Notes: generated by a model not told the origin, from the letters alone. DNA of 64,000 nucleotides from Isoetes taiwanensis (GCA_021234155.1 JAJEKV010000032.1:4719835-4783834); one strand, 5' to 3'. Counted from the first letter of the stretch, positions 1-12,726 are shown. Translations and numbers: made by a program.

Positions 1-2906
1 TCATGGTGAGGTATGAGTGATCATGCGCGATGATGGGATCGTAAGACGTTCCCTAGCTTAAACCCTCAGGGGCATGAGGCACTGTGGGTGTACTCGATCA
101 AGGGGATTGTGTACAAGGTAGCACCCGATCAGGGGCAATGATAGGATCATCTTAAATGGTCTTTAAGCTCAAATCCTTATGGGGCCATGTGTAGTTCGTC
201 TCAAGGAGGTAATTAGGGGGGTGGTCCCCTAAAACCACAAATTTATTAACTTATATAATGTAATGTGCTACGTGTGCAGGCCAGTGAAGGGAAGCATGGA
301 GGAGGGAGCACGTTACGAGAAGATAGGAGTCATAGATTTTAGACTTAACTATGAACTCCTTAATTTGTTGTAATAATATTATGTGTGTATACTTTTATCT
401 CTAATATATAATTGTAATATGGAAGGTAAGGGGCCAGCTTAAGCGTTGGTGCCTTTAATAGAAATTTATGATATGAATTATACACGTGTCTGCATAGAAA
501 ATTTTTGGAAAATGGTAGTTTCTTCTAGAAGTTTCGGGCATGTACCTGAAGCTTTTGCCAATTTTCTGGAAGCTTCCAGCCTATTCTTTCAGCCGTTATA
601 TATAAAGGGCAAGGGTCAGATGCTTCTGAAGAGGTTGCGAAATAGAGAGCAGAGCCGGATCAATGTCGCTGAAGACGCCAAGAAGAGGATGCTGAAGGGA
701 GAATAAAGCCAGATGTAACAGCGCAGGGAAGTAGATCCGGCGTGGAGGGCATGCATGCGTCCAGGCTAGATTTGTAGGGCACACAAGTGCGAAAGAAGAC
801 GGATTGCTCTGGGTTTTCCCAGGGCGGCACTTCAAGAATCATGATACCTTGGGCTGCAGTAAAGGATTCGGTATTGATATTTCTTCCCCTCTCGATTATT
901 CATATCCAAGAATTGTGACAATAAACTAGAGCTGTGCTTATGGCGGTGGAAGCCAGGATTTTTCCTGTGACATTTTGATATTTTCTTTTGATATTTTTAT
1001 TGCTTTTATATAAGCATCTTGACCCATTTGTGTGGCGGCCGTGGCAATTCAGAAAGGCCTTTTGGAGGGAAAGGCACAATGTTGATTTATTTTTGCCTGG
1101 ATTGGAGAGTTTTTAAGTTATTTGACGGTCGAAATCAAGCTGCTAGGAGAGTTTTTAACTTATTTGACAGTCGAAATCAAGCTGCAGTTTTCAATTTTGA
1201 GGTAGAAGACGCTTTGCTTTTGAGAGCGAGGGATTAATATTTCCTTAACTAGATAGCCTCCACTTGTGATAAACGAGAGATTGATGTTTCCGGACTGAGA
1301 TTTTCTGGACTGCCAGCCAAATACAGAGAGGTGTATGTACAAATATAGGTTGGATTCAGACGAGATGTTATCCGATTTCTATACTTTTTCAACTTGAATT
1401 GAGAATTTACAAATACCCAGTCATATTCTGTTTGTGCAGTTGTGAAGCTCAATGTCATTGGCTCTCCGTTTCATGGAGCACAATCGCAAATGTTGTTTCC
1501 TGCAGATATCAGCCTTTTGGAGGATAAATTGCATTTGCAGAGCTTTGCTTGTGTCAAATGCATCTGGTCATCTAAGTTTTGGTCCCACTCGAGGATCTAC
1601 TGCTTGATTTTGTGGGCTTTGTTAGAGAAGATTTATTTGAGGCTCATCCATTTAGATGACCCGTGTTGCTGCCAGTCCATTTGTATGCATGTTCATCCAA
1701 CATTAAGCAAAGAATACGTTTGATCCGCTATTGGGCTTCAATTTTCAACAGGTTTGTACTACATGTCCTTGATGTTCCTTTTTAATTAGATTTAGAGAGA
1801 TATCCTGTGAAATGACGAGTCTTTTCTATTTCTAAAAGATTTGCTTTTGTTGGAGGGAAGAAAACTGAAGGATTTATGTACATTCACAGACAAATGAGAA
1901 GGATTTACGTAGATTCACAGAGAAATGACAGATGCATGTATCCAAGATTTGGTCTGCATAAATAGGAATTACGGCCGCATGTCTGTGCTTGGCCGCAGTC
2001 TAGGGTCTGAGGCAAACGAACCCTCAAAGATATTCCTATACAGTCTTCTAAAGGGTGCATTTATTTTATTTAAATATGAAGCATCCATATAAATATCATT
2101 ATACATTTATTTAAAGTACTTTATTTCGTTTTTTTTCTGCTCAATATTGTAAAGAATGATGTTCAAGCAAAATTAACAAACTCAAGTGGAGAGTTGGGTC
2201 TCCATCTCAACGTTTGCCATAGACGTTTAGCCAAGGTGCGATTGTTTCTTGATTTATGACATGATAGAATTGCAAAAGTTGTTTTGTCGAAAGAAGCAAA
2301 AGATGCCAGATACAAATCTTTATATTGAATATATAATATAATATATACAAAGATCTGTACGTTGGATACGTTGATAATAACATTAAAGATTGAACACTAG
2401 TTGACTATCATTAGTCCAAGTTGACCACTAAGAAATTTGAAGGTTTCTTTAAGGAAAGGAGAAATATCCTTCTAACTAACAATTTATTATTGGCATATCC
2501 CAATCTGGCATTGTTATGGTTATTTGCAGATCCATCCTCCAGTAATACATTTTAAGCTTTGCATTTGTATCAAACTTGCACTCACAAGTATTTTTCCTTC
2601 TGAAGAAAATTTAGCACGCTATTATTCTATTCTATTGCATCATTAATTGATGATATAAGCAGTGTGTTATACATGTTGCAAATGGTATCGTTAGTTACTT
2701 TAAACTCCTGTGTACATAGGCACTTACTAAAAACCACCAACCAGTGGCGGCGAAGGCCGCCACGACAAAATTCTTGTAATAATAGTTGTTATGGCTATAT
2801 AATTTTGTATAACTTATAAATATAGCCTTATAATTACATAATAAGTAATTAACAGAAAGTTGATCTTTTCAATAGAGTTAAGTTCCTATATTATTGTTGT
2901 GAGTTC
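1..2906. other. Unassigned intergenic DNA
   Basis: No gene is recognised here. Open frames are short and show no family motif. Two small tandem duplications are visible: 42 bp at 1104-1187 and about 31 bp at 1870-1931. The stretch around 2320-2350 is almost pure A/T. The last 130 bases grade into the 3' end of a gypsy-type element, so part of this DNA may be decayed retrotransposon interior. Confidence 0.5.
1104..1187 (+). repeat. 42-bp tandem duplication
   Basis: Two adjacent 42-base units differ at only a few positions. Forty-two is a multiple of three, so in the open frame 1019-1237 it duplicates a 14-residue block (RVFKLFDGRNQAAR followed by RVFNLFDSRNQAAV). That frame has no recognised family, so a coding role is doubtful. 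Confidence 0.7.
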
Positions 2907-2973
2907 TTGCAGGGCTGTTGCAGGTTCGTCACCTTAGCATAATGCTGAGGACAGCATTATTCTGGGGGGAGAA
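2907..2973 (+). pseudogene. 3' end of gypsy polyprotein with polypurine tract
   Basis: One frame ends AEDSIILGGEC directly before the LTR, the kind of C-terminal tail seen in Ty3/gypsy polyproteins that run into their 3' LTR. The purine run CTGGGGGGAGAA at 2961-2973 is placed as a polypurine tract, abutting the TG of the LTR. Nothing of reverse transcriptase or integrase can be recognised upstream, so only the end of the element survives. Confidence 0.55.
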
Positions 2974-3615
2974 TGTGACGTTCTAGGGAAATATACGCCA
3001 TAAATACGTATATTTCCAGGCCCATCACTATACAAGTCTATCTCCATAGCCTTGTATACCATAGATTATGGCACTAGGGGGCATGACTAAGTTATTCATA
3101 TAACTTAGCCAACCTTAGGTTAAGACCATTTTCCACGTGGCCTTTAACCTATTGGGGACCCGCCACATGGCCCTACCCCTGGAGCCACGTGGCATAACAT
3201 GTGAACCCTAACCTATAAAGGCCTAAACCCTAACCCTAGGCCTCTTTCCTGGCCCAACAATCTAGGAACCTTCTTCGTGCTCGAAACTCCGTTTCAAGAA
3301 CTGCAGCCCCCGGAACGTGTGCATGTCAATAGGAGTGGGAGATACTTTAACCACCTTGAAGATCATGGAGACGCCAGGAGTAGGAGGGAGTTCCTTAGGA
3401 GCAGGTATTTAGGTTAGTGTTCTTTATAGATCCTCTGGAAGTTAGGACTCCAGATGAGTTAGCATTTCGTGTCTCTAGTAAAGCCTTCCTAGAACCCTCA
3501 GTTTAGATCTTAAACACCTAATCAATGAACCCTAACTTTAAGTTAGATACATATGATTAGGTTTAGATACTATTCGCATTATTATGATGTTACGTTATAT
3601 GTGCTAACGGTGACA
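2974..3615 (+). mobile_element. 3' LTR of a gypsy-type element (TGTGACG family)
   Basis: It starts TGTGACG just after a polypurine tract and probably ends GGTGACA, giving TG...CA termini and about 642 bp. It shares a clear order of landmarks with the longer minus-strand LTR at 53423-54969: the TGTGACGTTC start, an ATACGTATAT block, a block around AACTTAGCCA, CCACATGG, and CATGTGAACCCTAAC before AAAGGCC. It is a shorter, diverged member of that family. The 5' LTR and most of the interior lie outside the window or are lost, so no target duplication can be tested. Confidence 0.6.
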
Positions 3616-5246
3616 TTCATAAGTTTTGGGTCTTTCCAAACGTGCCGTTTTCAGAAGTACAAATACATGCAAGACATTAGCACACTAGAGGTAAAAATAC
3701 ATGCACGCCAACGCTGGACACACATTTACTAGTTGTGGCTTAAAGTCATTTGGTTTAGCATTTCGATGTGGCCGATGACCCACTCCCGACTAATGCCGGT
3801 CGCAGTATCCCCCATGCCTAAATGCCACCCCAATGCCTTGAAGCCATACATTAGGCAATACAACACGCATCATGTGGACTTTGACATGTAGCCCTATAGG
3901 TAAAAGATATGCATAAAAGATTGAAAAGAAGAAAAAAAAATGGGAACTAAAACAATCCAAAGACCAATTTAAATTGTATGTCTAAACATAAAAATGGATC
4001 TTGGGTCAATTTTGAACCAACAAATTGCGAGCTATCATTAGAAGACAATGGGAACTATCATTAGAGTATGCTAGAAGACAATAGATGTAACGACTAAAAT
4101 TAAGGCCTTTGTAGATCCCCTGCAAATCCCATACCCTAGGAAGGTTTTATTACATCCATTGCAGTCTAATGCCACTGATACAGACCGAACTCATCATCAT
4201 GCAATTCAGCAAGGCAAAGCACACATCATGACAACCTTGTATGTGCAATAGCATCTACAATGGCCATATACTTGCAGGATAAACCTGCATAAGTTTTTTT
4301 GTCAGGAAACATCTCCAGCAGCAAAACATTCCTGGTAGCGTTGTTTTCCAGTTAAAAGTTCACAATATGAGCTCCCAACTTCAAGGATGCCATCTTTCTT
4401 AAAAGATCGAAATAGCACATTGGCAATTGTGAGGAAACAATTTGCTTGGGAGGAAATACAGTCCGCTAGAAGTATTTCCTTTCCAATATGACAGAAGGTC
4501 AAGACGACAACTAAAACTTCAGGAAGGCTGTTACTTCAGGTTTAGACAGAAACATACCATTTAGTGAAATGTGAAGAGCTGATCTGTTTGAAGCTGATTT
4601 TATACACATTATTGAACCTGGTTTCCTGACAAATCTTAAAAACAAACTTCAGTACAAATCAACAACATTAGCTTTAGTAAAAAAAAGTACATAAACTCCT
4701 TAGGGCAAAAGTAATAGGCAAACTCACATTGCTGTATGCACAAAGTACAGCACTATAATATAGATTCATTTGGTATAATATTCCAAATGACATCCTGTAA
4801 TCATGGCTTTACTCCTTAGAATTTAAGTAGCAAAATGCCATTGCCACCTTGATTTTAAGCAAATTGAAACTAGAGTTCCAGTTCATCTGACAACTCCACG
4901 TTTATTTACATCAAATCATTGCTCTATTCGTGTACTAGGATATGTATCAAAAACTGCTTACAGGCAATTGGTTCAAGCCTCTCGCATAGCAATATTGGAA
5001 ACCAAATATATCATAAACCGCCACAAATGATTAGTGCAAACCTCTTCCAATGTCCCGAAAATATATATCTTACATGGAATATCAATCAACACTCGCAGAT
5101 GAAAGCGTTCTGCAAAAATCTTGTAATAAAAGTAGGCATCTTGTTTTCTTTTTCTTTTCCTGTTTTTTTTCGTCTAAAACTTTCTAATATTGCCAGCTTC
5201 AGACCAAGTACTTACGGGAGTTAAAACATTACCCTGGAAGGCATTC
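3616..5246. other. Unassigned intergenic DNA
   Basis: No gene, RNA or repeat family is recognised. The part nearest 5246 must contain the 3' UTR and polyadenylation region of the minus-strand GW-rich gene, but no end point is obvious. A 66-residue minus frame at 4302-4502 has no recognisable domain. Confidence 0.4.
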
Positions 5247-7328
5247 CTATGTCACTGCGGGCCTCCATTCCAGCCGATTACTGGAAGATAATATTATCAT
5301 CAGTAATGAAGGTACAACTCAAGCCAAAGATACTGATTAGCTAAGAAAAGCTTACTATAGTTGGGAATATAACTTCTTAGGTTGGTTCTGGAGTACAGGA
5401 GCACCAAGGAAAATACCGCTGCCATCGGGCTTCCTAGGACAAGCAGGGCATCCCATGCTAGCTGAATTAATAGAACAAACATGAACAGCTGGAATGACAG
5501 AAGCTGTTTTTTGAGTCTGCGACCATGCATTTGAAGATTGAACTCCAGAGTCCCCATGCCAAGGAATGTGCATGCAGCTGTCATTAAAGTTCTCACAAAC
5601 ATCTTTTCCAAATTCTGGTCTTTTTGTCCACTCAGTTTGCTGCTTCCAGCTACTTGGTCCTGATGGTTTAGCCTGTTTCCTCCATCCATTATTATCTCCT
5701 TCCCATCTTTGAGTTCTTGGAATGTCTTGTGTATTTCTATTCTTGAATAACTCTTGAGAGCTAAGGTTTGTGATTGATGTCACGTGTCTAGCCCTTCGAC
5801 CTGCACCTTTTTGCAACCTACATTTTGGTTTCTGCTCTCTCCAGGCTATGCCTTGAGGCCATGGGCCTTTACCATGATCGTTCCAAAAATGGTTCTCCCA
5901 TCTTGTTAACGGATAATCATGGATGGATGAAGCTGGCCCCGTGGAATTGTATCGCGGACTCTCAACAACAGGTAGCACATTCCACCCTGTTGGCACAGGA
6001 ACAGATGGCTGCCTATACAACACCGGCTGATCATTCCATTGAATTGATGCGTGTAATGAATCATGACCCTCCTGATATCCATTTAAGTTGGGTACCAGAG
6101 TCGAGGGATGTTCGTTCCACATATCCAGACCTTGACTACAGCGATGAATATTGGCCTGCTCATTCCATCCATCCCAATCTACTGACATCGATGTTGCTTG
6201 TCTGTTGCCATTTGAATGACCATAAATACAAGTGCCAATGTTGTTATCAGTTGGAGGAGACACATTTCCTAATCCTGTAGGATCTTCATTTGAAACTGGT
6301 AAAGTGCCCCAACCCGTTGGCTTTATCACCGCAAAAGTAGAGTGCCCACTCTGAGATTGCTCAAGAGGAACAGTGGATGGTAGGTTCTGAGTTATGCCCC
6401 AGCCATGTCCCCTTTTAGCCTGAAATCTTTTGCTTCCCTTGGGAACTAAAGAATCAGCTGATTCAGGAAAATCAAGCTGCTCATGCAAATCCCAATCAAT
6501 CTTTGCAATGTAAAGGTCAGGATTAGGTTCTAGGTAAGGAAGTCCCCTGCTTTTCGCCATCCGTCTCTGCTCAGCAGCACAAAGGGCTTCCCAAGCTCCA
6601 GAGGAATCCCATTCAACTACATTGAGTACTTCATTGTTTGAAACATAGTCCCATGCTGCGCTTTCTACAGGATTATTCCAGTATTCTGTTGCCTCTTTTG
6701 GCTGTTGCCAACCATGCTCAATACTTCTAACTCCATATCCTCCAGCCTGCCAATCTTGAGGATCATCAGGGTTTACTGAAACATCAGCAGGCTCTGAAAT
6801 AAATAAAAAAATTGGTTACATCTTGTTGGTTTCAAAACAGCTCTTGCCATATCTAATCAAAGTAGCTCAAATCACGTAAATTAATTTGGAGCTATTAAAT
6901 AACTAGATCTTAATAGAGCTAGAGAAGTCAAAAGACGCAGATAACAGCGGTCATATGCAGCATGTTTGAGACTATGGGAATCCAATAGTAGCATATCAAA
7001 TCCAATAGTGGCACATGAAGTCGGCACAAACATCTAGTCGTTGATGATCTATATGCTGAGAAGATGACTTCCTATACAAAGTCGGTCGCAACACAAAACG
7101 ACCTGACACAAAAAAATTCCTCTAATAACAGCATATAAAATGCTGGTCTGAGAGCAGAGGCAATCTCAATTTACAGAACAGCGACGAAAAGATGCAAAAC
7201 ACATAGGAAGCAAGAAAGAACCTAGTACCTCTGTCGGACCATTTAACTGTTTTCTGACCATGAAATCTATCGTCAATATCATGCTGAAGCTTTGGGGTCC
7301 ATCTACGACGTCTACGATCTCCAGGCAT
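5247..7328 (-). CDS. Tryptophan-rich GW/WG-motif protein of unknown function, three exons
   Basis: I join 7229-7328, 5356-6793 and 5247-5280 on the minus strand. Both introns are GT-AG (donors AG/GTACTAGG and ATA/GTAAGC; acceptors TTTCAG and CTTCCAG), and the phases give 524 codons, 523 residues plus stop. Without the last splice the frame would stop at TAG inside the donor. The N-terminus is basic (MPGDRRRRRW). The rest is low complexity, rich in W, N, P and S, and without a catalytic motif. At least six GW dipeptides occur, in the contexts HGW, GHGWG, TGWG, DGWN, TGWN and NGWR. Clustered GW/WG motifs in disordered protein are the hallmark of Argonaute-binding 'AGO hook' proteins, but that role is inference here and the family is not recognised. 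A cysteine pair (GCPACP) lies near the C-terminus. Confidence 0.8.
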
Positions 7329-7402
7329 ACCAATCGATAGCGCCCAAAACTGCTGCTTCAGATTGAATTGAATAATTGGAGCAAAACCAAGGATCGATTT
7401 TT

Positions 7403-7411
7403 GTATTTATA
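7403..7411 (-). promoter_or_regulatory. Probable TATA box of the GW-rich gene
   Basis: The minus strand reads TATAAATAC, 75 bases upstream of the ATG at 7328. Its spacing would put transcription start near 7370-7380, leaving a short 5' UTR of about 45 bases. It is the only good TATA match close to this start codon. Confidence 0.5.
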
Positions 7412-7738
7412 GCCGAGTTGTGTGGCGGCCAGACCATGATGCCACGAGGGAAGAGAGGAACGAAGAGCAGATTTTGTGTGCGGTAATCCATAACTGTAAA
7501 AGAACAGAGGTGTCATTTTTTCCGTAAAGTCACTCATGACTGGCCTTTACCCTTGGGAATAGTTCCCTAGGTGCCTAACCTATCTCATCTAGCTCACAAT
7601 TGAGGACCTTGTCCACAATTGAGGCTTTTCTTTCCATTAATTGGTCCTCAAACCAACACATTTGTGGTCCATCCCAAACCTCCTCTTCTATAATCGTGTG
7701 TGTGTTTCCTTGTATAAACATAACAGTGTGCCCTCCAG

Positions 7739-7896
7739 CTTTCTAATCCGGACACATTTGTCGGCTTACAGCTTTCTAATCCGGACACATTTGTCGACTT
7801 TTCAAAGTATTGTGGGGTTTTCTAATCCGACCACTTCTTCCGGACACATTTGTCGACTTTTCGAAGTATTGTGGGGTTTCCTAATCCGACCACTTC
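7739..7896 (+). repeat. Local direct repeats (CTAATCCGGACACATTTGTCG)
   Basis: The core TCCGGACACATTTGTCG occurs three times (near 7746, 7779 and 7839). The two later copies are followed by ACTTTTC(A/G)AAGTATTGTGGGG and CTAATCCGACCACTTCT, making an imperfect duplication with a period of about 65-70 bases. No coding or terminal-repeat structure is seen around it. Confidence 0.6.
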
Positions 7897-8922
7897 TGGC
7901 AAGTTATCGGTGATCTGTAAATGTGATAGGTTACGCGCTCGCTATCTTTGATACTATTAGAAGTTCCATTGCGAGGCTAGTTCAAATGTCAAGATCAATT
8001 TTGAGCAAGTCTTCTTTTAGACAAGAACATGTTTTGAAGATGCAAGTTGACGCCTTTGCTGCGTACACATAAATATAAATAGATAAATATAAATAGATCT
8101 TCATTTAGTTTTAAGCTCGCAAAGAAAAGAATAAAATAGATTTTTTAACGTCCACGAAGACCACGAGGCAAAGAGATAGCTAAGATAGTGGTGAGCTAAG
8201 AGGTAGAATGGTTTGGGATTTGATACCATGAAGCTATGTGGAACAAGAATTTCTATCTCACTAACATTACATGCTAGCATAAGACCATGGAACAAATGAA
8301 TAAAATCTCATCCGCTTAGGACCATAAATGTATGGCTTTTATCCTATTACATGCTTCTTCTAACCCTTCCTCGTACACTCAAGTTATACATCCAAGATTG
8401 ATGCTTCTATGGTAAGAGGTCACACATATTGTGTATCTGGACTTCGACATTAGGTGGATGGATGGATGGATGGAGTGAGTGATATTAGCTCATTATTGAC
8501 CTATTATTAGTACTTTGCACAACACATAATGATTTACTAGTATTAGTATCTATTACTAGTACCTTGCACACCACACAATCTATATACATATATCACCTTT
8601 CAATTATTGCCATTATTGATTTAGACGAATCCTCCTAACTCTCTAAACTTTTACAACCTCTAAGAATTACGCCTTAGGTAGGGAAGACATTTTTGGGTTG
8701 CCCCTAGGGGGGCAAACCCTTGTTTATGTGGGTTTATGGCATATCCTAGGTATATGCTAGAATATACCTAAGATATGCTGATGACTGCTCAAAACCTACT
8801 ATTCGCTGTAAACTCTCGGTCACCTGCGTTCTGGATCCAGGATGCTCCAACCGAGTAACTGGCAGGGCAGACCGAAGATTTTCCTTTCAGAATTTATGTC
8901 CGCAGTTGCAAGGATCGGAGCA
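7897..8922. other. Unassigned intergenic DNA with a short (ATGG)n run
   Basis: No gene is recognised. A short tetranucleotide run, GGATGGATGGATGGAT, lies at 8455-8474. An imperfect inverted repeat around 8738-8780 (GCATATCCTAGGTATAT against ATATACCTAAGATATGC) may be a transposon relic, but no matching ends were found. Confidence 0.4.
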
Positions 8923-9087
8923 GAAATAGAGGTTGTGGATCTTGTGGAACTTGATTCCCTTAGTTCTGCGCTTGTTGGCATCCCGGGCATCACTGGTCTA
9001 TCTACAGAGCAAGAGAAACGCCTTACAATTGCTGTTGAGCTTGTGGCAAATCCTTCCATTATTTTTATGGATGAGCCAACATCTGGC
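8923..9087 (+). pseudogene. ABCG (PDR-type) transporter nucleotide-binding-domain fragment
   Basis: About 55 residues match the segment of plant pleiotropic-drug-resistance ABC transporters from the helical subdomain through the signature loop to Walker B. Visible landmarks are [16 protein letters not shown], then [13 protein letters not shown] and IFMDEPTSG, with the Walker B aspartate and catalytic glutamate in MDEP. The homology stops right after the Walker B region: the D-loop, H-loop and all membrane segments are missing, and the frame runs into a stop at 9114. Upstream sequence shows no Walker A motif. It is a single-exon-sized relic. Confidence 0.85.
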
Positions 9088-9094
9088 AATGGTA

Positions 9095-11400
9095 CTTCTG
9101 GATCTGTCCGGTAGCATATACAGTCTATGGTCTTATCACTTCCCTTTGCATTCTGACGCTTAAATTTCCGGTGCCCTAGACTCTCCTAAAATAAGCCATT
9201 ATGTGATAGATATGATTGTGGGCATAAACTAATGGATCAAAGTTGATTTTTTTGGTGAAGGTCAAGAGAGGATCCGGCAAAGGCAAGTCAGGGCTCTTGC
9301 TTTTGCATTGCTAGATTTAACTACTGTTTATGAGGAACACATAACTATTATCCTCTGGTTTTCTTTTGCAGCGTTTAGATCAAAGCATCGAGCATGCAAC
9401 ATTTTTCCGAGATGTAGATTCATTACGTCAAAGCGCCGAGATTCGAACTCAAGAGCACAAAACGAGGTATTTCTCTGTTTGCATTCTTTATATCAACAAT
9501 TTGTAGCGGCCTAGTTGTGCACCCTTTGTGATTTCCGGTAATTCCATTCCTAGTTTATCCTATAAACTTGTGATTGTAGATAGGTAGCTTGTGGTCAGAG
9601 ATAGGCGTGCAAGTCGGCAATGCTTGGAACAGTGATGCGGGGGTGCTCAAATGGTTTTGGCATGGTACTTTGCTTATGAAAACAACCGATGCAAAATGTT
9701 CTTTTGTCGGATTTTAGTGCTTGTTTGCAAAGCAGCAAAGAATTGTATAACAGCTTTCAAAACCGGGTGAAGGCAATTGACATGGAACTTCGCATCCAAT
9801 CCTTTGGTCGAAATTCGTGTGTCTACAGAGGTCGTCGAAACAAAGGAATGACATTCCGGCATAGTAGTCTTTTGAATATAGTAAAATTGGGATCCGATGC
9901 CATCTTATACTCTTTCATTGTGTTTTCCCTATTTTCATTTGCTCCAAGCACTATATGTTGTATTGCCAATTTAAATCAGAATAAATTAAATGCCGGTTTT
10001 GCACTACACGTCCCGATTACGAGCCATCATTAGACTGCAAATCCATTTTGTGGTGATCATGGTATCCATCTTAAAAAGAGTTAAATTTATATGGACTTAC
10101 GCATGCCCCGTAAGTCATTATGATATTCTTTTCATTGATTGGACGTTACCAACATGAGAAATTTCATTTGATTTTGGGGATTTAAGGCCTGCATTTTGCA
10201 TTTGTTTGGTAGCTTTTAAAAGCCACAGTAGAATGCCTTTCAAGTCTAATGCCATCATATTGATAGAGTTACAACTACAACTCCGTATTCCACTTTTTGT
10301 TAATAGTTTTATTTTCCATGTCATCAAAAGCATGTTTGGATGTTAATTTTACTAGTGTTGTTGACATTTTTGTGCAGGTTAACAAATGAGGAGTTGATTT
10401 TTTGTTACACATGGGTTAGATGGACTAGCTCAATTTCTTGATGTTGAAGCTATGGTAAATGCTCTTCTAACCTTATTTATTGTTCTATAACGATTGTTGT
10501 AAAGCAGACTGCATGTTACAAGTAGGAATTTTAATGCTATAAGAAACAACTGGGAAAGTTGACGGAAAATCAGAATGCGTTTTTTGAAATGCATTACATT
10601 CATTATTGAGTGCAAGGATCCTGTTGCATCTAATAGAACAAATATGATGGCAAATATGTGCATTAGTTTTCCTGTTGAAATGAACTATTTGAAAAAGTTA
10701 TGATAGAGGAAAGTCAAAACGCGGTTGTGTCAATCGGGCTAAAGTGCAAGATTTATGAAAGTTGACCCTTAACTTCTCCGTTCTTTATACTTCCAGGCAA
10801 GATGATCAAGATTTCTCACTCAGCTATGTCAGCAGAGTTTGAAGGCTGTCAAGGGCAGGACATTACCCATCTACCCATCTGGCTTAAGGTTATGGTGAAC
10901 CTGGCTTTTTCTTCGTAGCTGCCCTTTCTTTTTGCACTTCATGTTTTGCATAGTTGGTGTAAAAAGGTGTATGCTAGTTTCCCTTTATTTGCATTGGGTT
11001 AGGATAATGAACTCATGGTGTGCACATTTAGGAGTCCACAGCGAGATTGTTTACAGTAATAGGAGGTATGTACAAGTAATAGGAGTTATGTACAGAGCAA
11101 TTGTATTGGTATGTTCATTTAGGAGTAGACAGGAAGATTGTTTACAGTAATAGGAGGTATGTACGGAGCAATTGTCCAGCCTAATGTATTTTGTAAGCAA
11201 CAAATCGAGTTGTCTTTTGTGAGCAACCTCTTTTGCAATAATGTTAAGCCTTTCATTAGAAGGTTTCTCAAGTCATTCTATAATCCATGACATGGCAGAG
11301 ATTCAGTGAAGCAGCTATTTAGACCACCGCTTGGCTTGCTGGGATTGCAACTCCTAAGCAAGTAGGACCTTTGGGCACTACACTATAGGAATCACATATT
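9095..11400 (+). other. Exon-like debris of an unrecognised gene
   Basis: Three short pieces have plausible acceptor and donor sites: 9372-9466 (open, reading RLDQSIEHATFFRDV onward), 10378-10454 (reads THGLDGLAQFLDVEAM after a frame break) and 10797-10888 (reads RFLTQLCQQSLKAV with one stop near its start). The protein family is not recognised and the frames are disrupted, so this may be a decayed gene, perhaps with further pieces beyond the LINE at 11407-12760. No other feature is seen. Confidence 0.25.
11018..11163 (+). repeat. 91-bp-offset direct repeat
   Basis: Two imperfect copies, each about 55 bases and ending GATTGTTTACAGTAATAGG plus AGGTATGTAC, start 91 bases apart. The second carries a few substitutions. 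No gene overlaps it. Confidence 0.65.
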
Positions 11401-11406
11401 TCTAAT

Positions 11407-11407
11407 A

Positions 11408-11467
<60 letters not shown>
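11407..11467. repeat. (TTA)n microsatellite, the LINE tail
   Basis: About 20 nearly perfect TTA units form the junction between the LINE 3' end and flanking DNA. Its position at the element's 3' end shows it is the LINE tail, read (TAA)n on the element strand, and not an independent microsatellite. Confidence 0.85.
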
Positions 11468-11519
11468 GTCTATTGCTCACTTGGGCCTCGAGAGACCATG
11501 GAGCACATGAACAAAGTGT

Positions 11520-11765
11520 TTACAACTTAAGTAATAAGGAACGGTGTGCATCCACCGCCCTTAAGTAAGATCCTAAAAGCATTGGCAGCATAGATAATAA
11601 AGAATGAAAGTCCGCCACCTGGATGCCATATTTATCCCTGATATGTACATATTCCGAACATTGCAAGAATACATGATGTTCATCTTCGATGTTCCCTGAA
11701 TTGCATACCTTACATTTCCTGTCTTCCAATGGAGTCTTTGTCCATCTTCCTGTCTCCACTTCCAA
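11520..11765 (-). pseudogene. LINE C-terminal zinc finger (zf-RVT)
   Basis: The frame shows the typical zf-RVT layout: ETGRW lead-in, then C-K-V-C followed by GNIEDEHHVFLQC. It belongs to the same LINE as the reverse transcriptase at 11905-12726 but in another frame. In the related copies at 48276-48563 and 34620-34760 the same ETGRW/DGRW lead-in and C..C...H...C pattern occur. Confidence 0.8.
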
Positions 11766-11904
11766 CTTATGTGAACTTGTTCTCAGATCTCGATATCATC
11801 ATGTCTATAGCCTTTTGGTATATGTGCCTTTAAATAGATTTGGCACTCATAACTCTCCAAATGGTTGACGCTTAGCCCAGTATTGAGTCATCCTTTTCCC
11901 GAGT

Positions 11905-12726
11905 TCAGCCCATAGATGTTCTCTCGCTAGCTTTTCCAAAGAAAACCCTTGCTTCCTGCTTATCAGTTGGCCAATTTGAGCTATTCAAACCCCATCTATC
12001 AGCCCATTGCATCATGTTCTTTTTCCATCTTTGATCTGAATCCACCAAGGCACGGTGAGACAAACGATCTGAATTTTGTTCCTGGACTCGATTATAGAAA
12101 TTAATTGCTTGATACAAACCTTCAAGTTCGAGAGGAAACATGCCCACTTCTGCCAACATAATAGCATACGGGATTTGAGAGCGAATGCCTAGTTCCTCCT
12201 TCAAAAACATTTTTTGAACTGCTTCTAATTGCTTCCATAATCGGGTGGAAATCTCGGCCCCCCAGATTGGTACACCATACAGTAAAACCGTTTGCACTAG
12301 AGTCTTAAACAAGATCTTTTTCAGTCCCCAATCTGTGAGAGATGCCTTGCAACATTTTGCCAGCATGCTATATAAGGCGGCCTTTCCTCCTGATACTCTT
12401 CTTTTCACACAATTTTTCCAGCTGTAATTGGATGCTATATCTATCCCCAAGTATTTGTAGCTGTCCACATTCTCTAGAAACTGCCCTTTGTATGTAAATT
12501 TCGGCCGTTCCCTAGTTCCAAATATCATGACTTTAGATTTAGATAGATTGACACTCATACTTTTTGCATCACAAAAGGTCTCTAAACTGTTTAAATGTTC
12601 TTGAAGAATCTTTCGATTGCTTGCCAACAATACCACATCATCTGCATAAAGAAGTAATTGGATAACATACGTACCCAATTTTGTGCCTGCAAGAGATCTA
12701 GCCCTCAATAACAGCCTTTCTATCAT
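11905..12726 (-). pseudogene. LINE reverse transcriptase, C-terminal part
   Basis: The 273-residue open frame carries the YADD catalytic box (LLLYADDVVLLA) near its start, then the conserved NLSKSKVMIFG, SYKYLGIDI, thumb-like LLYGVPIWGAE and EAVQKMFLKEELG blocks of plant LINE ORF2 proteins. The endonuclease and the N-terminal reverse-transcriptase blocks are absent because the copy is 5'-truncated. The frame stops at 11905, before the zinc-finger part, so a stop or frameshift separates the two. Confidence 0.88.

Noticed and set aside
5825-6280. 151-residue plus-strand frame
   Set aside because: It lies antisense to the large exon of the GW-rich gene, which has consistent splice phases; the plus frame shows no motif.
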